From contig DCJC01000017.1 in the NCBI GenBank assembly GCA_002317355.1, positions 1 to 55,074 of the forward strand: a stretch of DNA of 55,074 nt. Reading direction: 5' to 3'. Positions 1-7,066 of this stretch are shown piece by piece; within the stretch, counting starts at the first letter, position 1, and every line of letters begins with the position of its first letter. The translations under genes were made by a program, and so were the position numbers. Under the pieces are notes generated by a model. The model saw nothing but the letters and a program-made list of their open reading frames with translations. It was not told the origin of the DNA and searched no databases. The DNA comes from Prevotellaceae bacterium UBA1710. GTDB lineage: Bacteria > Bacteroidota > Bacteroidia > Bacteroidales > Bacteroidaceae.

Positions 1-707
1 GGGTTTGTTGAGTTACCAGTGATTGATACGTCAACGTCTTCCTTCCACATGATAGCTACACCCTCACGAACGTCGTCAGCACCGTAGCAGTTAACTGCTG
101 CACGTGGGCCGTTAGAGTAAGCGATACGCTTAACCTCCTTGAGCTCGCCTGTGAAGTAGTCGAACTGTGTCTGTACGTATGTGAAGCCGTTGATACGAGA
201 GATGATCATAGCAGCGTCCTTACCAAGACCGTTGAGGATACAACGGAGAGGCTTGTCAGCTGGTCTTGACTTATTAGCCATCTGAGCGATCTTGATAGCA
301 CCCTCAGCAGCAGCGAATGACTCGTGACCAGCGAGGAATGCGAAACACTTTGTCTCTGGCTCGAGAAGACGAGCAGCGAGCTCACCGTGGCCGATACCTA
401 CCTTACGGTCGTCAGCAACAGAACCAGGGATACAGAATGCCTGGAGACCTTCACCGATGTAGTTAGCAGCCTCTACAGCGTCCTTTGCCTTTTCCTTGAG
501 AGCGATAGCAGTACCTACAACGTAAGCCCACTTAGCGTTCTCGAAACAGATCATCTGAGTCTCCTCACATGTCTGATATGGGTCGAGACCTGCAGCTTCG
601 CAGATCTGATTAGCCTCTTCAATAGAAGCGATACCATGAGCGTTCAAACAAGCAAGAATCTGCTTGATACGACGGTCCTGTGATTCAAATTTTACTTCGC
701 GAATCAT
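1..707 (-). CDS. GGGtoGRT family protein, C-terminus cut off by window edge
   Basis: Open from the ATG at 705-707 to the window edge, giving 235 codons with no stop; the C-terminal part lies outside. The start MIREVKFESQDRRIKQIL and stretches such as GIGHGELAARLLEPETKCFAFLAGHESF match my recollection of the GGGtoGRT family, roughly 330 residues long, of unknown function and common in Bacteroidetes and other anaerobes. No signal peptide or membrane segment is visible, so it should be cytoplasmic. A strong GGAGGA lies 7 nt before the ATG, which is unusual here and settles the start. Only 16 nt separate it from the upstream Fe-S scaffold-like gene on the same strand, so the two are probably co-transcribed and may act together in Fe-S or redox chemistry; that role is inference. 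Confidence 0.8.
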   Translation of the reverse strand, partial: MIREVKFESQDRRIKQILACLNAHGIASIEEANQICEAAGLDPYQTCEETQMICFENAKWAYVVGTAIALKEKAKDAVEAANYIGEGLQAFCIPGSVADDRKVGIGHGELAARLLEPETKCFAFLAGHESFAAAEGAIKIAQMANKSRPADKPLRCILNGLGKDAAMIISRINGFTYVQTQFDYFTGELKEVKRIAYSNGPRAAVNCYGADDVREGVAIMWKEDVDVSITGNSTN

Positions 708-723
708 ATATATATCCTCCTAT

Positions 724-1425
724 TTAGTTTTTACGTGGGTCAATAAATTTAACTGCACCGTCCTCTTCCTTAGTACGGCCGTAAGTACCTGTTACACTCT
801 TGAGTGCCTCGTTAGCGTCAACACCCTTCTTGATAGCGTCCATGAACTTGCCCATGTGAACAAACTCGTAACCGCATACCTGGTCGTCCTTGTCGAGGTA
901 CTGCTTTGTGATGTAACCCTCTGTGAGCTGGAGGTAACGAGTACCCTTAACCTTTGTGCCATAGAGAGTACCGCACTGAGAAACAAGACCCTTACCGAGG
1001 TCCTCGAGACCAGCACCGATCATAAGACCACCCTCAGAGAAAGCAGACTGTGTACGTCCGTAAACGATCTGGAGGAAGAGCTCGCGCATAGCTGTGTTGA
1101 TAGCGTCGCAAACGAGGTCAGTGTTGAGTGCCTCAAGGATTGTCTTGCCTGGGAGAATCTCAGATGCCATAGCAGCAGAGTGAGTCATACCAGAACAACC
1201 GATTGTCTCAACGAGAGCCTCCTCGATGATACCATCCTTAACGTTCAGAGTCAGCTTACAGCAACCCTGCTGTGGTGCACACCAACCGATACCGTGTGTA
1301 AGACCAGAGATGTCCTTGATTTCCTTAGCCTGGATCCACTTACCCTCTTCTGGGATTGGAGCTGGTCCGTGGTTAGGACCCTTGGCTACGCAGCACATTT
1401 CCTGTACTTCTTTTGAATAAACCAT
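724..1425 (-). CDS. NifU/IscU-like iron-sulfur cluster assembly scaffold protein
   Basis: 233 residues, cytoplasmic, no signal peptide. The stretch around residues 75-93 (IGCSGMTHSAAMASEILPG) is the NifU N-terminal (IscU-like) pattern, with Cys77 as a candidate cluster ligand. Further cysteines are at 11-12, 49 and 55-56. The protein is longer than classical IscU (about 130 residues), so it is a variant scaffold with extra N- and C-terminal parts, as usually seen beside GGGtoGRT genes. It is the first gene of a two-gene operon; the GGGtoGRT gene starts 16 nt after its stop. A housekeeping ISC scaffold role is less likely, because no iscS-like cysteine desulfurase gene is adjacent. Family assignment is good; the client protein is unknown. 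Confidence 0.8.
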   Translation of the reverse strand: MVYSKEVQEMCCVAKGPNHGPAPIPEEGKWIQAKEIKDISGLTHGIGWCAPQQGCCKLTLNVKDGIIEEALVETIGCSGMTHSAAMASEILPGKTILEALNTDLVCDAINTAMRELFLQIVYGRTQSAFSEGGLMIGAGLEDLGKGLVSQCGTLYGTKVKGTRYLQLTEGYITKQYLDKDDQVCGYEFVHMGKFMDAIKKGVDANEALKSVTGTYGRTKEEDGAVKFIDPRKN

Positions 1426-1483
1426 TTTGTTATTGTATTTATATTGTTAATATATAAAAAAGTTACGATTCAACTTTTGCATG

Positions 1484-1491
1484 CAAAATTA
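1484..1491 (-). promoter_or_regulatory. putative -7 box for the Fe-S scaffold/GGGtoGRT operon
   Basis: The minus strand reads TAATTTTG here, matching the Bacteroidetes TAnnTTTG -7 element, about 60 nt before the ATG at 1425. No clear TTTG is seen at the expected -33 distance, so support is moderate. Confidence 0.4.
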
Positions 1492-1597
1492 ATAAAAAGT
1501 TCAGAGAAAATACCTAATTCATGGGATATTTTTTCCAAAAATCTTATTTTCTTACAAGTTTTCGGGTAATTTTGCGTCAATATTAGCAAGTTTTTCG

Positions 1598-1605
1598 TAT
1601 CTTTG
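1598..1605 (+). promoter_or_regulatory. putative -7 box for the DUF4375 gene
   Basis: TATCTTTG fits TAnnTTTG; a TTTG lies upstream at 1571-1574 with a 23-bp spacer, longer than usual. A second possible -7 (TAATTTTG) is at 1567-1574. If used, the transcript has a leader of about 250 nt before the ATG at 1866, and that leader contains the inverted repeats at 1645-1830. Confidence 0.4.
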
Positions 1606-1644
1606 CAAAATAAAGTTTACAATTTCGGACTGCGATGCGTGAAC

Positions 1645-1830
1645 GGAAAGTAAATTTAGAAATAAATGCTACAATCATTAGAAAGTAAATTAGGAGAAAT
1701 GCTTCTAGGGATTGGAAAGTAAATTGGGAGAAAATTAATTCAGTAAGTTATTTTTATTGAGATTGATTTTTTCCAAGCAGCGGATGCCGCAACCTAATTT
1801 GCTGACATAATTTATTTCTAATTTACTTTC
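1645..1830. repeat. cluster of GAAAGTAAATT repeats forming a long hairpin (upstream element)
   Basis: The word GAAAGTAAATT starts near 1646, 1681 and 1715, and occurs inverted at 1820-1830. The arms 1715-1750 and 1795-1830 pair along about 36 bp with around seven mismatches, enclosing a loop that holds a small GC-rich palindrome (GCGGATGCCGC). The cluster sits between the putative promoter and the DUF4375 start. A related element follows the same gene at 2429-2527. It may be a dispersed intergenic palindrome or a miniature mobile element. Confidence 0.75.
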
Positions 1831-1865
1831 AGAATATTAAGAAAGAATTAAATTTCGAAAAGAAT

Positions 1866-2414
1866 ATGACATTTGAAGTAAAAGACGAGGCTTTGCGTAA
1901 TGCGGCAGGTGAAGGAATGGATGCTTTCATCGGTGTTATCGTGGATGCTATAAAGCAAGGGGTAGGGGGCGAACTGTCGGCTGAGACGATGCCTAAGCTG
2001 ACTGCTGACCAGATAACGCTGCTTGCCTACATCATGCTGCGCGATGAGTTGATGGATGGCGGTTTCATACAGCTCATTCACAACGGCTATGGGCCTTTCT
2101 TCTTCCGCAACCCATTCGACAAGGCTGTGCGTCAGTGGGGTGAGGAGGTGCAGCAGCTCACGGGTGTGAAGGGCAACGAGGACACTAATCTTGTTGGTCT
2201 CTGCCGTTTGCTTCGTCGTGTGAAGAAGTGCTACGATAAATACCATGCTCAGATTGAGGCTGACCTCACCGATGAGGAGTTCATGGCTCTCTACGAGCAG
2301 CTCGATGTGTTTGACGACTTCGACGACGAGTTCGTGTCAAACGAAGAAAGCTACACGGAGGATGTGGCAAGGTATGTGGATGAGCATATATTGGATATGG
2401 TTAAGCCTGTGTAG
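1866..2414 (+). CDS. DUF4375 (DMP19-like) domain protein
   Basis: 182 residues, acidic, no signal peptide. The core around residues 55-85 (LRDELMDGGFIQLIHNGYGP, then FFFRNPFDKAV) has the layout of the DUF4375 family, whose characterised relative DMP19 is described as a DNA-mimic protein; the many Asp/Glu residues in the last third (FDDFDDEFVSNEE) fit an acidic surface. Function here is unknown. The ATG at 1866 is the natural start because the upstream sequence is repeat DNA. The gene stands alone and is flanked on both sides by related hairpin-forming repeats (1645-1830 and 2429-2527). No toxin, restriction or phage gene is next to it, so an anti-regulator role is speculation. Confidence 0.7.
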   Translation: MTFEVKDEALRNAAGEGMDAFIGVIVDAIKQGVGGELSAETMPKLTADQITLLAYIMLRDELMDGGFIQLIHNGYGPFFFRNPFDKAVRQWGEEVQQLTGVKGNEDTNLVGLCRLLRRVKKCYDKYHAQIEADLTDEEFMALYEQLDVFDDFDDEFVSNEESYTEDVARYVDEHILDMVKPV

Positions 2415-2428
2415 GAAAGTTTTTGGAG

Positions 2429-2527
2429 GAAAGCAAATTGCCAGAAAATTAAGTCCAGTAAATTAAAGCAACAATTAGTTTTGGGATGTCCTAATTTATT
2501 GAAATAATTTATTCCTAATTTACTTTC
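2429..2527. repeat. hairpin-forming repeat (downstream element), same family as 1645-1830
   Basis: The left arm begins with GAAAGCAAATTGCCAGAAAA at 2429. The right arm ends with CCTAATTTACTTTC at 2527, whose complement is GAAAGTAAATTAGG. Arms of about 37 bp (2429-2466 and 2490-2527) pair imperfectly. The sequence and order of words match the upstream element at 1715-1830. It starts 15 nt after the DUF4375 stop and ends 65 nt before smpB, so it could also affect 3' end formation or the smpB leader. Confidence 0.75.
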
Positions 2528-2592
2528 TAAAAAAATATTAGCTTTCCGACTATAATACGGAACGTAGGTTCCATTATTTTTTTTCAAATAAG

Positions 2593-3072
2593 ATGAACAA
2601 AATAGAACTAGAACTTCGTAAGAAGAGTCCGGTGCAGATAAAGAACAAGAAGGCTGCATTCGACTATTTCTTCGTTGATACATACACAGCCGGTATCGTG
2701 TTGACTGGCACAGAGATAAAGTCTATCCGATTGGGAAAGGCTTCACTTGTTGATACCTTTTGCTATATCAACAACGGTGAGATATGGGTCAAGGGAATGA
2801 ATATCAATCCATATTTCTATGGATCGTATAACAACCATGAGGCGAAGCGAGACCGTAAGCTTCTGCTCAACAAGCGTGAGATACGTCGTCTGCAAGAAGA
2901 CACCAAGGCGGTGGGCTTCACCATCGTGCCTACACTCGTATTCATCGATGACAAGGGACGCGCTAAGGTTGATATCGCCCTCTGCCGTGGTAAGAAAGAA
3001 TTTGATAAGCGTCAGACTATCAAGGAGAAGCAGGACAAGCGCGAGATGGATCGTGCTATGAAGAATTTCTAA
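2593..3072 (+). CDS. smpB: SsrA-binding protein SmpB
   Basis: 159 residues, the normal size of SmpB, the partner of tmRNA in trans-translation rescue of stalled ribosomes. Visible family features are KNKKAAFDYFFVDTYTAGIVL near residues 18-38, GTEIKSIRLGKASL around 39-52, and the basic C-terminal tail near 130-159 (KKEFDKRQTIKEKQDKREMD), which enters the decoding centre in the known complex. The protein is cytoplasmic. The leader 2528-2592 follows a repeat element; no good Bacteroidetes promoter was found there. A strong terminator follows 18 nt after the stop. The ssrA gene is not in this window. Confidence 0.97.
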   Translation: MNKIELELRKKSPVQIKNKKAAFDYFFVDTYTAGIVLTGTEIKSIRLGKASLVDTFCYINNGEIWVKGMNINPYFYGSYNNHEAKRDRKLLLNKREIRRLQEDTKAVGFTIVPTLVFIDDKGRAKVDIALCRGKKEFDKRQTIKEKQDKREMDRAMKNF

Positions 3073-3090
3073 GTGCTTGATTATAAAAAG

Positions 3091-3134
3091 AAAAGAGCTC
3101 TCCTGTGAATGTATTTCTTCAGGAGAGCTCTTTT
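3091..3134. terminator. bidirectional intrinsic terminator between smpB and the secreted-protein gene
   Basis: Perfect 15-bp arms, AAAAGAGCTCTCCTG (3091-3105) and CAGGAGAGCTCTTTT (3120-3134), with a 14-nt loop. The flanking A and T runs make it usable for smpB on plus and for the 3211-4056 gene on minus. Confidence 0.9.
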
Positions 3135-3210
3135 GTTGTATGTGGTTGTTTTTGAGTTGTTTTCTTTATTGAACTTAGTTTGTATTTCCGTGAGTTCCCG
3201 ATGTTGGAAG

Positions 3211-4056
3211 CTATTTTTGTTTGTTCTTCTTTGCCTGGTGTTTGTTTATCTTTTTTAAGACAGCAGTTGTGATGGACGCTATTGAATTTGCCTTATCGTC
3301 CATGAAGTGAATACCATCTAATGCAGGGCTTAAGACCTGGAATGATTGGATGTTGTAACAATCGCGCGCATATAGAAGATAGTTGCAGACATCAGTTGGC
3401 GTCATGTATGGGTTGTCGTCAAGATGTGAGTGTATAATTGATGTTACACCTTCTTTAATCTCCATTGACAAGAGACTTTTATGATATTTTGTCTGTTTTA
3501 TTATGTTGAGATTCTCGTCAAAATCAAAGCTGTAGTCGTTGCCAATAGGTACAATGTTTGTTTCTGTTGTGCCTGTCAACCAATAGAATCTGTAATTTCC
3601 ATTAGGAAGCGGGATAAGATCGGTATTCAATGGACCACAGTCTTGTATTGTTTGGGTTTCAATACATTTTTCCTGCATTTTGGTTTTCATTCCGATAAGT
3701 TTTGCCTCATCTTGGGTTAAAGGGCGCTTTGCATCAGAATAGCTGTTGCTTTCGTCGAATGTGTAGTCAAAGAGGCATTGCAGAAAGTATTTGTCATATG
3801 CTATGCAATGGAGTTTGCCATCGGTTGCTTCATATACAATAACTCCCGTGAGTTCATCTTTGTATTTACAATGTTCTATGACTAAATCTGTGCCTAGCCA
3901 AGCAGCTTTTTCGTAGTTGTAGAGTTTGATTCCTTCTTCTAGGATACTATCGTTTGCTTGCTCAATCTGTTCTCGAACTTTTGGTTTCCAATCTTGTGCG
4001 TTTGCTGATGACATTGCAGCAAATGCTAAGGCTAATGAAATAATGAACTTTTTCAT
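3211..4056 (-). CDS. exported protein with a JAMM-like HxHx7TxxD motif
   Basis: 281 residues. The start MKKFIISLALAFAAMSSANA is a clear Sec signal peptide with cleavage before QDW (after residue 20), so the protein is periplasmic or outside the cell. Near the C-terminus, residues 209-222 read H-S-H, seven residues, T-P-T-D, which is the spacing of the JAMM/MPN zinc-protease motif (HxHx7SxxD with Ser replaced by Thr). Candidate ligands are His209, His211 and Asp222. I do not recognise the rest, so overall function is unassigned; the motif might also be a DUF4329-like domain or chance. The tail is basic (KKINKHQAKKNKQK). A good promoter precedes it (4101-4132) and it appears monocistronic. Confidence 0.75.
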   Translation of the reverse strand: MKKFIISLALAFAAMSSANAQDWKPKVREQIEQANDSILEEGIKLYNYEKAAWLGTDLVIEHCKYKDELTGVIVYEATDGKLHCIAYDKYFLQCLFDYTFDESNSYSDAKRPLTQDEAKLIGMKTKMQEKCIETQTIQDCGPLNTDLIPLPNGNYRFYWLTGTTETNIVPIGNDYSFDFDENLNIIKQTKYHKSLLSMEIKEGVTSIIHSHLDDNPYMTPTDVCNYLLYARDCYNIQSFQVLSPALDGIHFMDDKANSIASITTAVLKKINKHQAKKNKQK

Positions 4057-4100
4057 CTTTGTTTTGAGTTTTTACAATTAAGGTGATATTTATTTGAATG

Positions 4101-4132
4101 CAAAGGTATGAATAATTTCTTTTCTATGCAAA
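4101..4132 (-). promoter_or_regulatory. promoter of the 3211-4056 gene
   Basis: On the minus strand TTTG (4129-4132), a 20-bp spacer and TACCTTTG (4101-4108) match the Bacteroidetes consensus. The expected start of transcription is near 4094, giving a leader of about 38 nt. Confidence 0.75.
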
Positions 4133-4154
4133 TTTATGTGTGATTTATTTGGGG

Positions 4155-4194
4155 CAGAAAAAACTCTCCCTTAGAATTGCTTCTAAAGGAGAGT
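4155..4194 (-). terminator. terminator of the mscS-like gene
   Basis: Arms 4163-4176 and 4181-4194 (ACTCTCCCTTAGAA / TTCTAAAGGAGAGT, one wobble). On the minus strand the hairpin is followed by a T run. It lies 26 nt after the stop of the channel gene. Confidence 0.85.
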
Positions 4195-4220
4195 GTATAG
4201 ATGTTATTTCTGTTGTCTGA

Positions 4221-5099
4221 TTAATTCTTCATGTGAATGTCAATCTGCTGGAATGGGATTTCGATACCAGCCTCTGTGAGACGGTTGTAGATTGCCTCTG
4301 TTGTGTCACCCATTACACCCCAATAGTTAGCTGACTCTGTCCAAGCACGAAGCTGAAGGATGATAGAGCTTGAGCCCATTGAAATCATTGGTGCTGTAGG
4401 GGTTAAGCCTTCAGAACTGAGGATGCGTGAGTCCTTCTTACAGATATCGAAAAGGATCTTGCGAACATCTTCTGGCTTTGTGCCGTAAGCAACCTCTACG
4501 TTGATGTCCACACGACGATTAGGCTGTGTAGAGTAGTTCTTGATGCTACCTGTAGAAAGTCCGCCGTTAGGGATGATGATGGTCTGGTTGTCAACGGTTG
4601 TGAGTACGGTGTTGAAGATCTGAATATGTTTTACAGCACCGCAGAAGCCCTGTGCCTCAATGACATCGCCCACACGGAATGGACGGAAAAGGAGAATCAT
4701 TACGCCACCAGCGAAGTTCTGGAGAGTACCGCTCATTGCCATACCGATTGCAACACCAGCAGAAGCGAAGAGAGCTACGAATGAACTTGTCTCAATGCCT
4801 AAGACACCAACGATTGCGATGATGAGAACGAAGTACAGACAGATGGTCATCAAACTATCGAGGAATGAGTAGAGAGATGGCTCGATAGCCTTCTTCTGCA
4901 TAACCTTGCGCACCAGTTTGGTGAGCTTGCCGATGATGTACTTACCCACTAAGTAAATGACTATTGCAGCAAGGATATTCTTACCAAACTGCATACCATA
5001 ATCCATTAACTTGTTCAAAGCGTTCTCACTGAGAACCTCTGATAACTCCTTCATGAAGTCCATGTTTTCGATATTTTCCATGTTTTCTATATTTTCCAT
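4221..5099 (-). CDS. small-conductance mechanosensitive channel (MscS family)
   Basis: About 292 residues from the ATG at 5097-5099. Three hydrophobic segments lie in the N-terminal half. The pore helix is followed by the MscS signature region (GMAMSGTLQNFAGG, then MILLFRPFRVGDVIEAQG) and the beta-domain (NTVLTTVDNQTIIIPNGGL). The product is an inner-membrane channel that opens under membrane tension to release solutes on osmotic downshock. A promoter ends only about 8 bp before this ATG, so longer upstream starts are excluded and the message is nearly leaderless. The first codons contain an 18-bp duplication (MENIENMENIEN), so starts at 5081 or 5054 are also possible. A terminator follows at 4155-4194. 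Confidence 0.92.
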   Translation of the reverse strand: MENIENMENIENMDFMKELSEVLSENALNKLMDYGMQFGKNILAAIVIYLVGKYIIGKLTKLVRKVMQKKAIEPSLYSFLDSLMTICLYFVLIIAIVGVLGIETSSFVALFASAGVAIGMAMSGTLQNFAGGVMILLFRPFRVGDVIEAQGFCGAVKHIQIFNTVLTTVDNQTIIIPNGGLSTGSIKNYSTQPNRRVDINVEVAYGTKPEDVRKILFDICKKDSRILSSEGLTPTAPMISMGSSSIILQLRAWTESANYWGVMGDTTEAIYNRLTEAGIEIPFQQIDIHMKN

Positions 5100-5107
5100 A
5101 ACGCTTG

Positions 5108-5139
5108 CAAAAATAACGAAAATTTCGCAATTATCCAAA
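5108..5139 (-). promoter_or_regulatory. promoter of the mscS-like gene
   Basis: TTTG (5136-5139), 20-bp spacer, TATTTTTG (5108-5115) on the minus strand. The predicted transcription start near 5101 falls almost on the ATG at 5099. Confidence 0.7.
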
Positions 5140-5199
5140 AAACAATTCAAAAAATTAATGACCTTATTAATTTTTCTTATAATGCGTGATAAGAAAACG

Positions 5200-5233
5200 A
5201 GAAAGGCACAGTCCCATGTGAGACTGTGCCTTT
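5200..5233 (-). terminator. terminator of the carbonic anhydrase gene
   Basis: Perfect 12-bp arms AAAGGCACAGTC (5202-5213) and GACTGTGCCTTT (5222-5233) with an 8-nt loop, 40 nt after the stop codon. The T tract on the minus strand is broken (TTTCTCGTTTTC). Confidence 0.8.
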
Positions 5234-5273
5234 GGTTATAGGTGTGATACCTTATATCTTTATAAAGAGAGAC

Positions 5274-5987
5274 TTAGAAGAACTCTACGTGACCTGTTTC
5301 AAGGTCGAAGAGTGCAGGAACGATCTTGATCTCGCCCTTTTCTTCCATCTCCTTGAGGATCTGGCTACCCTTGCGAACAGCCTCTACCATGTTGAGAGCG
5401 TTCTTCTTAGATACCTCGTTCTGGAAAGCCTCGTCCTCGAGGTTAGTGTCCTTAGTCTTGAGTGAGTCGATAGCTGGCTGAATCTTAGCGAGCATATCAG
5501 TCATGTTGCCAGCCTTAACGCCTGCGCATGCAGAGTGAACAGCGCCACACTGCTTGTGACCGAGAACTACAACTACCTTAGAGCCAGAGTGCTCACAAGC
5601 ATACTCCATAGAACCGAGGATATCGCCACTTACTACGTTACCAGCTACGCGAGTTACGAATACGTCACCTACGCCCTTGTCGAAGATAATCTCTACAGGT
5701 ACGCGTGCATCGATACAAGAGAGTACGATAGCGAGAGGGTGCTGACCATCGCGTGAAGACTCCTTGAGCTGAGCAACAGCGTCACGGTTGTGTGTGTGGT
5801 GCTCTACGAATGCCTCGTTGCCTTCCTTGAGGAGAGAGAGAACTGAGTCTGGTGAGAGAGGCTCTACATCCTTAGCGTGAAGTACGTGGGTTTCAGTTTC
5901 TGTGTTTGCGTCCTGCTCAGGCTTCTGCTGACCTGCACAGCTTGCCATTAAGGCTACAAAGCCTAATGCGAGAAATGTTGATTTCAT
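5274..5987 (-). CDS. lipoprotein beta-class carbonic anhydrase
   Basis: 237 residues from MKSTFLALGF. A short signal with lipobox ALMASC places the lipid-modified Cys at residue 17, so the enzyme should be membrane-anchored outside the cytoplasm. Beta-carbonic anhydrase residues are present: CIDAR (Cys91, Asp93, Arg95) and GHKQCGA (His144, Cys147), giving the Cys2His zinc site plus the Asp/Arg pair. It interconverts CO2 and bicarbonate. A start 13 codons upstream is open but would put charged residues before the signal and leave almost no leader after the putative promoter at 6045-6052, so I prefer 5987. Flanked by a terminator downstream; monocistronic. Confidence 0.93.
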   Translation of the reverse strand: MKSTFLALGFVALMASCAGQQKPEQDANTETETHVLHAKDVEPLSPDSVLSLLKEGNEAFVEHHTHNRDAVAQLKESSRDGQHPLAIVLSCIDARVPVEIIFDKGVGDVFVTRVAGNVVSGDILGSMEYACEHSGSKVVVVLGHKQCGAVHSACAGVKAGNMTDMLAKIQPAIDSLKTKDTNLEDEAFQNEVSKKNALNMVEAVRKGSQILKEMEEKGEIKIVPALFDLETGHVEFF

Positions 5988-6044
5988 TTTGATGTTATTT
6001 TTGAATGTTAATCTTTTTACCGCCATGTTTTAGAAAATGATGTG

Positions 6045-6052
6045 CAAAAGTA
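6045..6052 (-). promoter_or_regulatory. putative -7 box of the carbonic anhydrase gene
   Basis: TACTTTTG on the minus strand, about 58 nt before the preferred start. No TTTG is visible at -33. Confidence 0.5.
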
Positions 6053-6159
6053 ATATTTTTCCTCAAGATGGGATGATATTTTTATGTCTTATTATCGTTT
6101 TTGAATGATTACTTTACTTATGTCAATTCTTGGGCATGAATTGATTTTGATAGACACGA

Positions 6160-6193
6160 AAAAAACACAGCCCTTTGTATATGGACTGTGTTT
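6160..6193 (-). terminator. terminator of the 6228-6839 barrel gene
   Basis: Arms AAACACAGCCC (6163-6173) and GGACTGTGTTT (6183-6193) pair with one wobble. On the minus strand the hairpin runs into a T7 tract. Confidence 0.85.
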
Positions 6194-6227
6194 CTATGTC
6201 TTTGTTTCTCAAATTGTCTGCGTGGAT

Positions 6228-6839
6228 TTACTTGAGAGAAATCTTATATCCGAGTGTGAACTGGAACACGAAGTTTGTTGCACGCTGGTTAGTGAACTTC
6301 AGAGCGTCTGTAAGTCCGATGTTGTAACGGAGATCGAATACGAAGTTATTCTTCTCGTAAGCGATACCTACAGGGAGTGACAAAACAGCTGGCTTAACAA
6401 AGATAATGTTTCCGTTTTCATCAAGTGCTGCACCGTCGATGTCACCTTCGCTTCTACCCTTGATGGTTCCTTGGGCATTAAGATTGAATCCTGGCTGAAG
6501 ACCTACCTTGAGAGTAATTCCGTAATCCCAATAATAGTTTGCCATGACTGGGATATTGAGGTAGTCGAGCTTAACTTTTCCATCTGACCATTGCCAATCA
6601 GAGCTTGTACCTTCCTGTGAATACTGAGCTGCGAGTGATACAGAGAAATCGTCGCGAATTTGATAACCAAGCTCTGCACCGAGAGTGAAACCGAGGCGGT
6701 AATCACTCTTCTCGAATGTTGACATATTTGCAGCGCTCAAACCAACTTTTGGTGTGACAGTAAAGGTGCCCTTTTCATTCTGGGCAAATCCTGAAATACT
6801 TGCAAGAATAAGACTTGTAGCAACTAAAAACTTTTTCAT
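6228..6839 (-). CDS. outer-membrane beta-barrel protein (PorT-like/porin family)
   Basis: 203 residues. Signal peptide MKKFLVATSLILASISGFA, cleaved before QNEKG. The rest is made of alternating short strands (FTVTPKVGLSAANMS, GFTLGAELGYQI, DFSVSLAAQYSQEG) and ends in an aromatic-rich strand (FVFQFTLGYKISLK), typical of the Bacteroidetes outer-membrane beta-barrel family. Probably an eight-stranded barrel; substrate unknown. The divergent gene at 7067-7762 is a paralogue: both start the mature part with TPK(V/I)G followed by ANMS and end in a LGYK strand. The -33/-7 promoter pair is excellent and a terminator follows. Confidence 0.85.
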   Translation of the reverse strand: MKKFLVATSLILASISGFAQNEKGTFTVTPKVGLSAANMSTFEKSDYRLGFTLGAELGYQIRDDFSVSLAAQYSQEGTSSDWQWSDGKVKLDYLNIPVMANYYWDYGITLKVGLQPGFNLNAQGTIKGRSEGDIDGAALDENGNIIFVKPAVLSLPVGIAYEKNNFVFDLRYNIGLTDALKFTNQRATNFVFQFTLGYKISLK

Positions 6840-6868
6840 TATTTTGAGTTTTTTGATAAATTTGGGTG

Positions 6869-6900
6869 CAAAAGTAAGAATTCTTTCTCATTCTGCCAAA
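6869..6900 (-). promoter_or_regulatory. promoter of the 6228-6839 barrel gene
   Basis: TTTG (6897-6900), 20-bp spacer, TACTTTTG (6869-6876) on the minus strand; transcription start expected near 6862. Confidence 0.8.
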
Positions 6901-6926
6901 TGTTTTGCTCATTTTCTTCAGAATAG

Positions 6927-6958
6927 TTTGCTACATTAGGATTTTTTTGTTAACTTTG
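6927..6958 (+). promoter_or_regulatory. promoter of the 7067-7762 barrel gene
   Basis: TTTG (6927-6930), 20-bp spacer, TAACTTTG (6951-6958). It gives a leader of about 100 nt. It stands back to back with the minus-strand promoter at 6869-6900, 26 bp away. Confidence 0.8.
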
Positions 6959-7066
6959 CACCCGAAAATTATGGAGTATAACCTCTTTTGTGTGGAATTA
7001 TGAACAGATTGGGGAATTGCTTCGGGGAATTTTGGTATATTAGGAAACAAGTATTTAGATAAATCA

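Noticed and set aside
664..1416. Long plus-strand frame (250 codons) over the Fe-S scaffold gene
   Set aside because: It is the antisense shadow of the 724-1425 minus gene, which has recognisable family motifs; the plus-strand translation has none.
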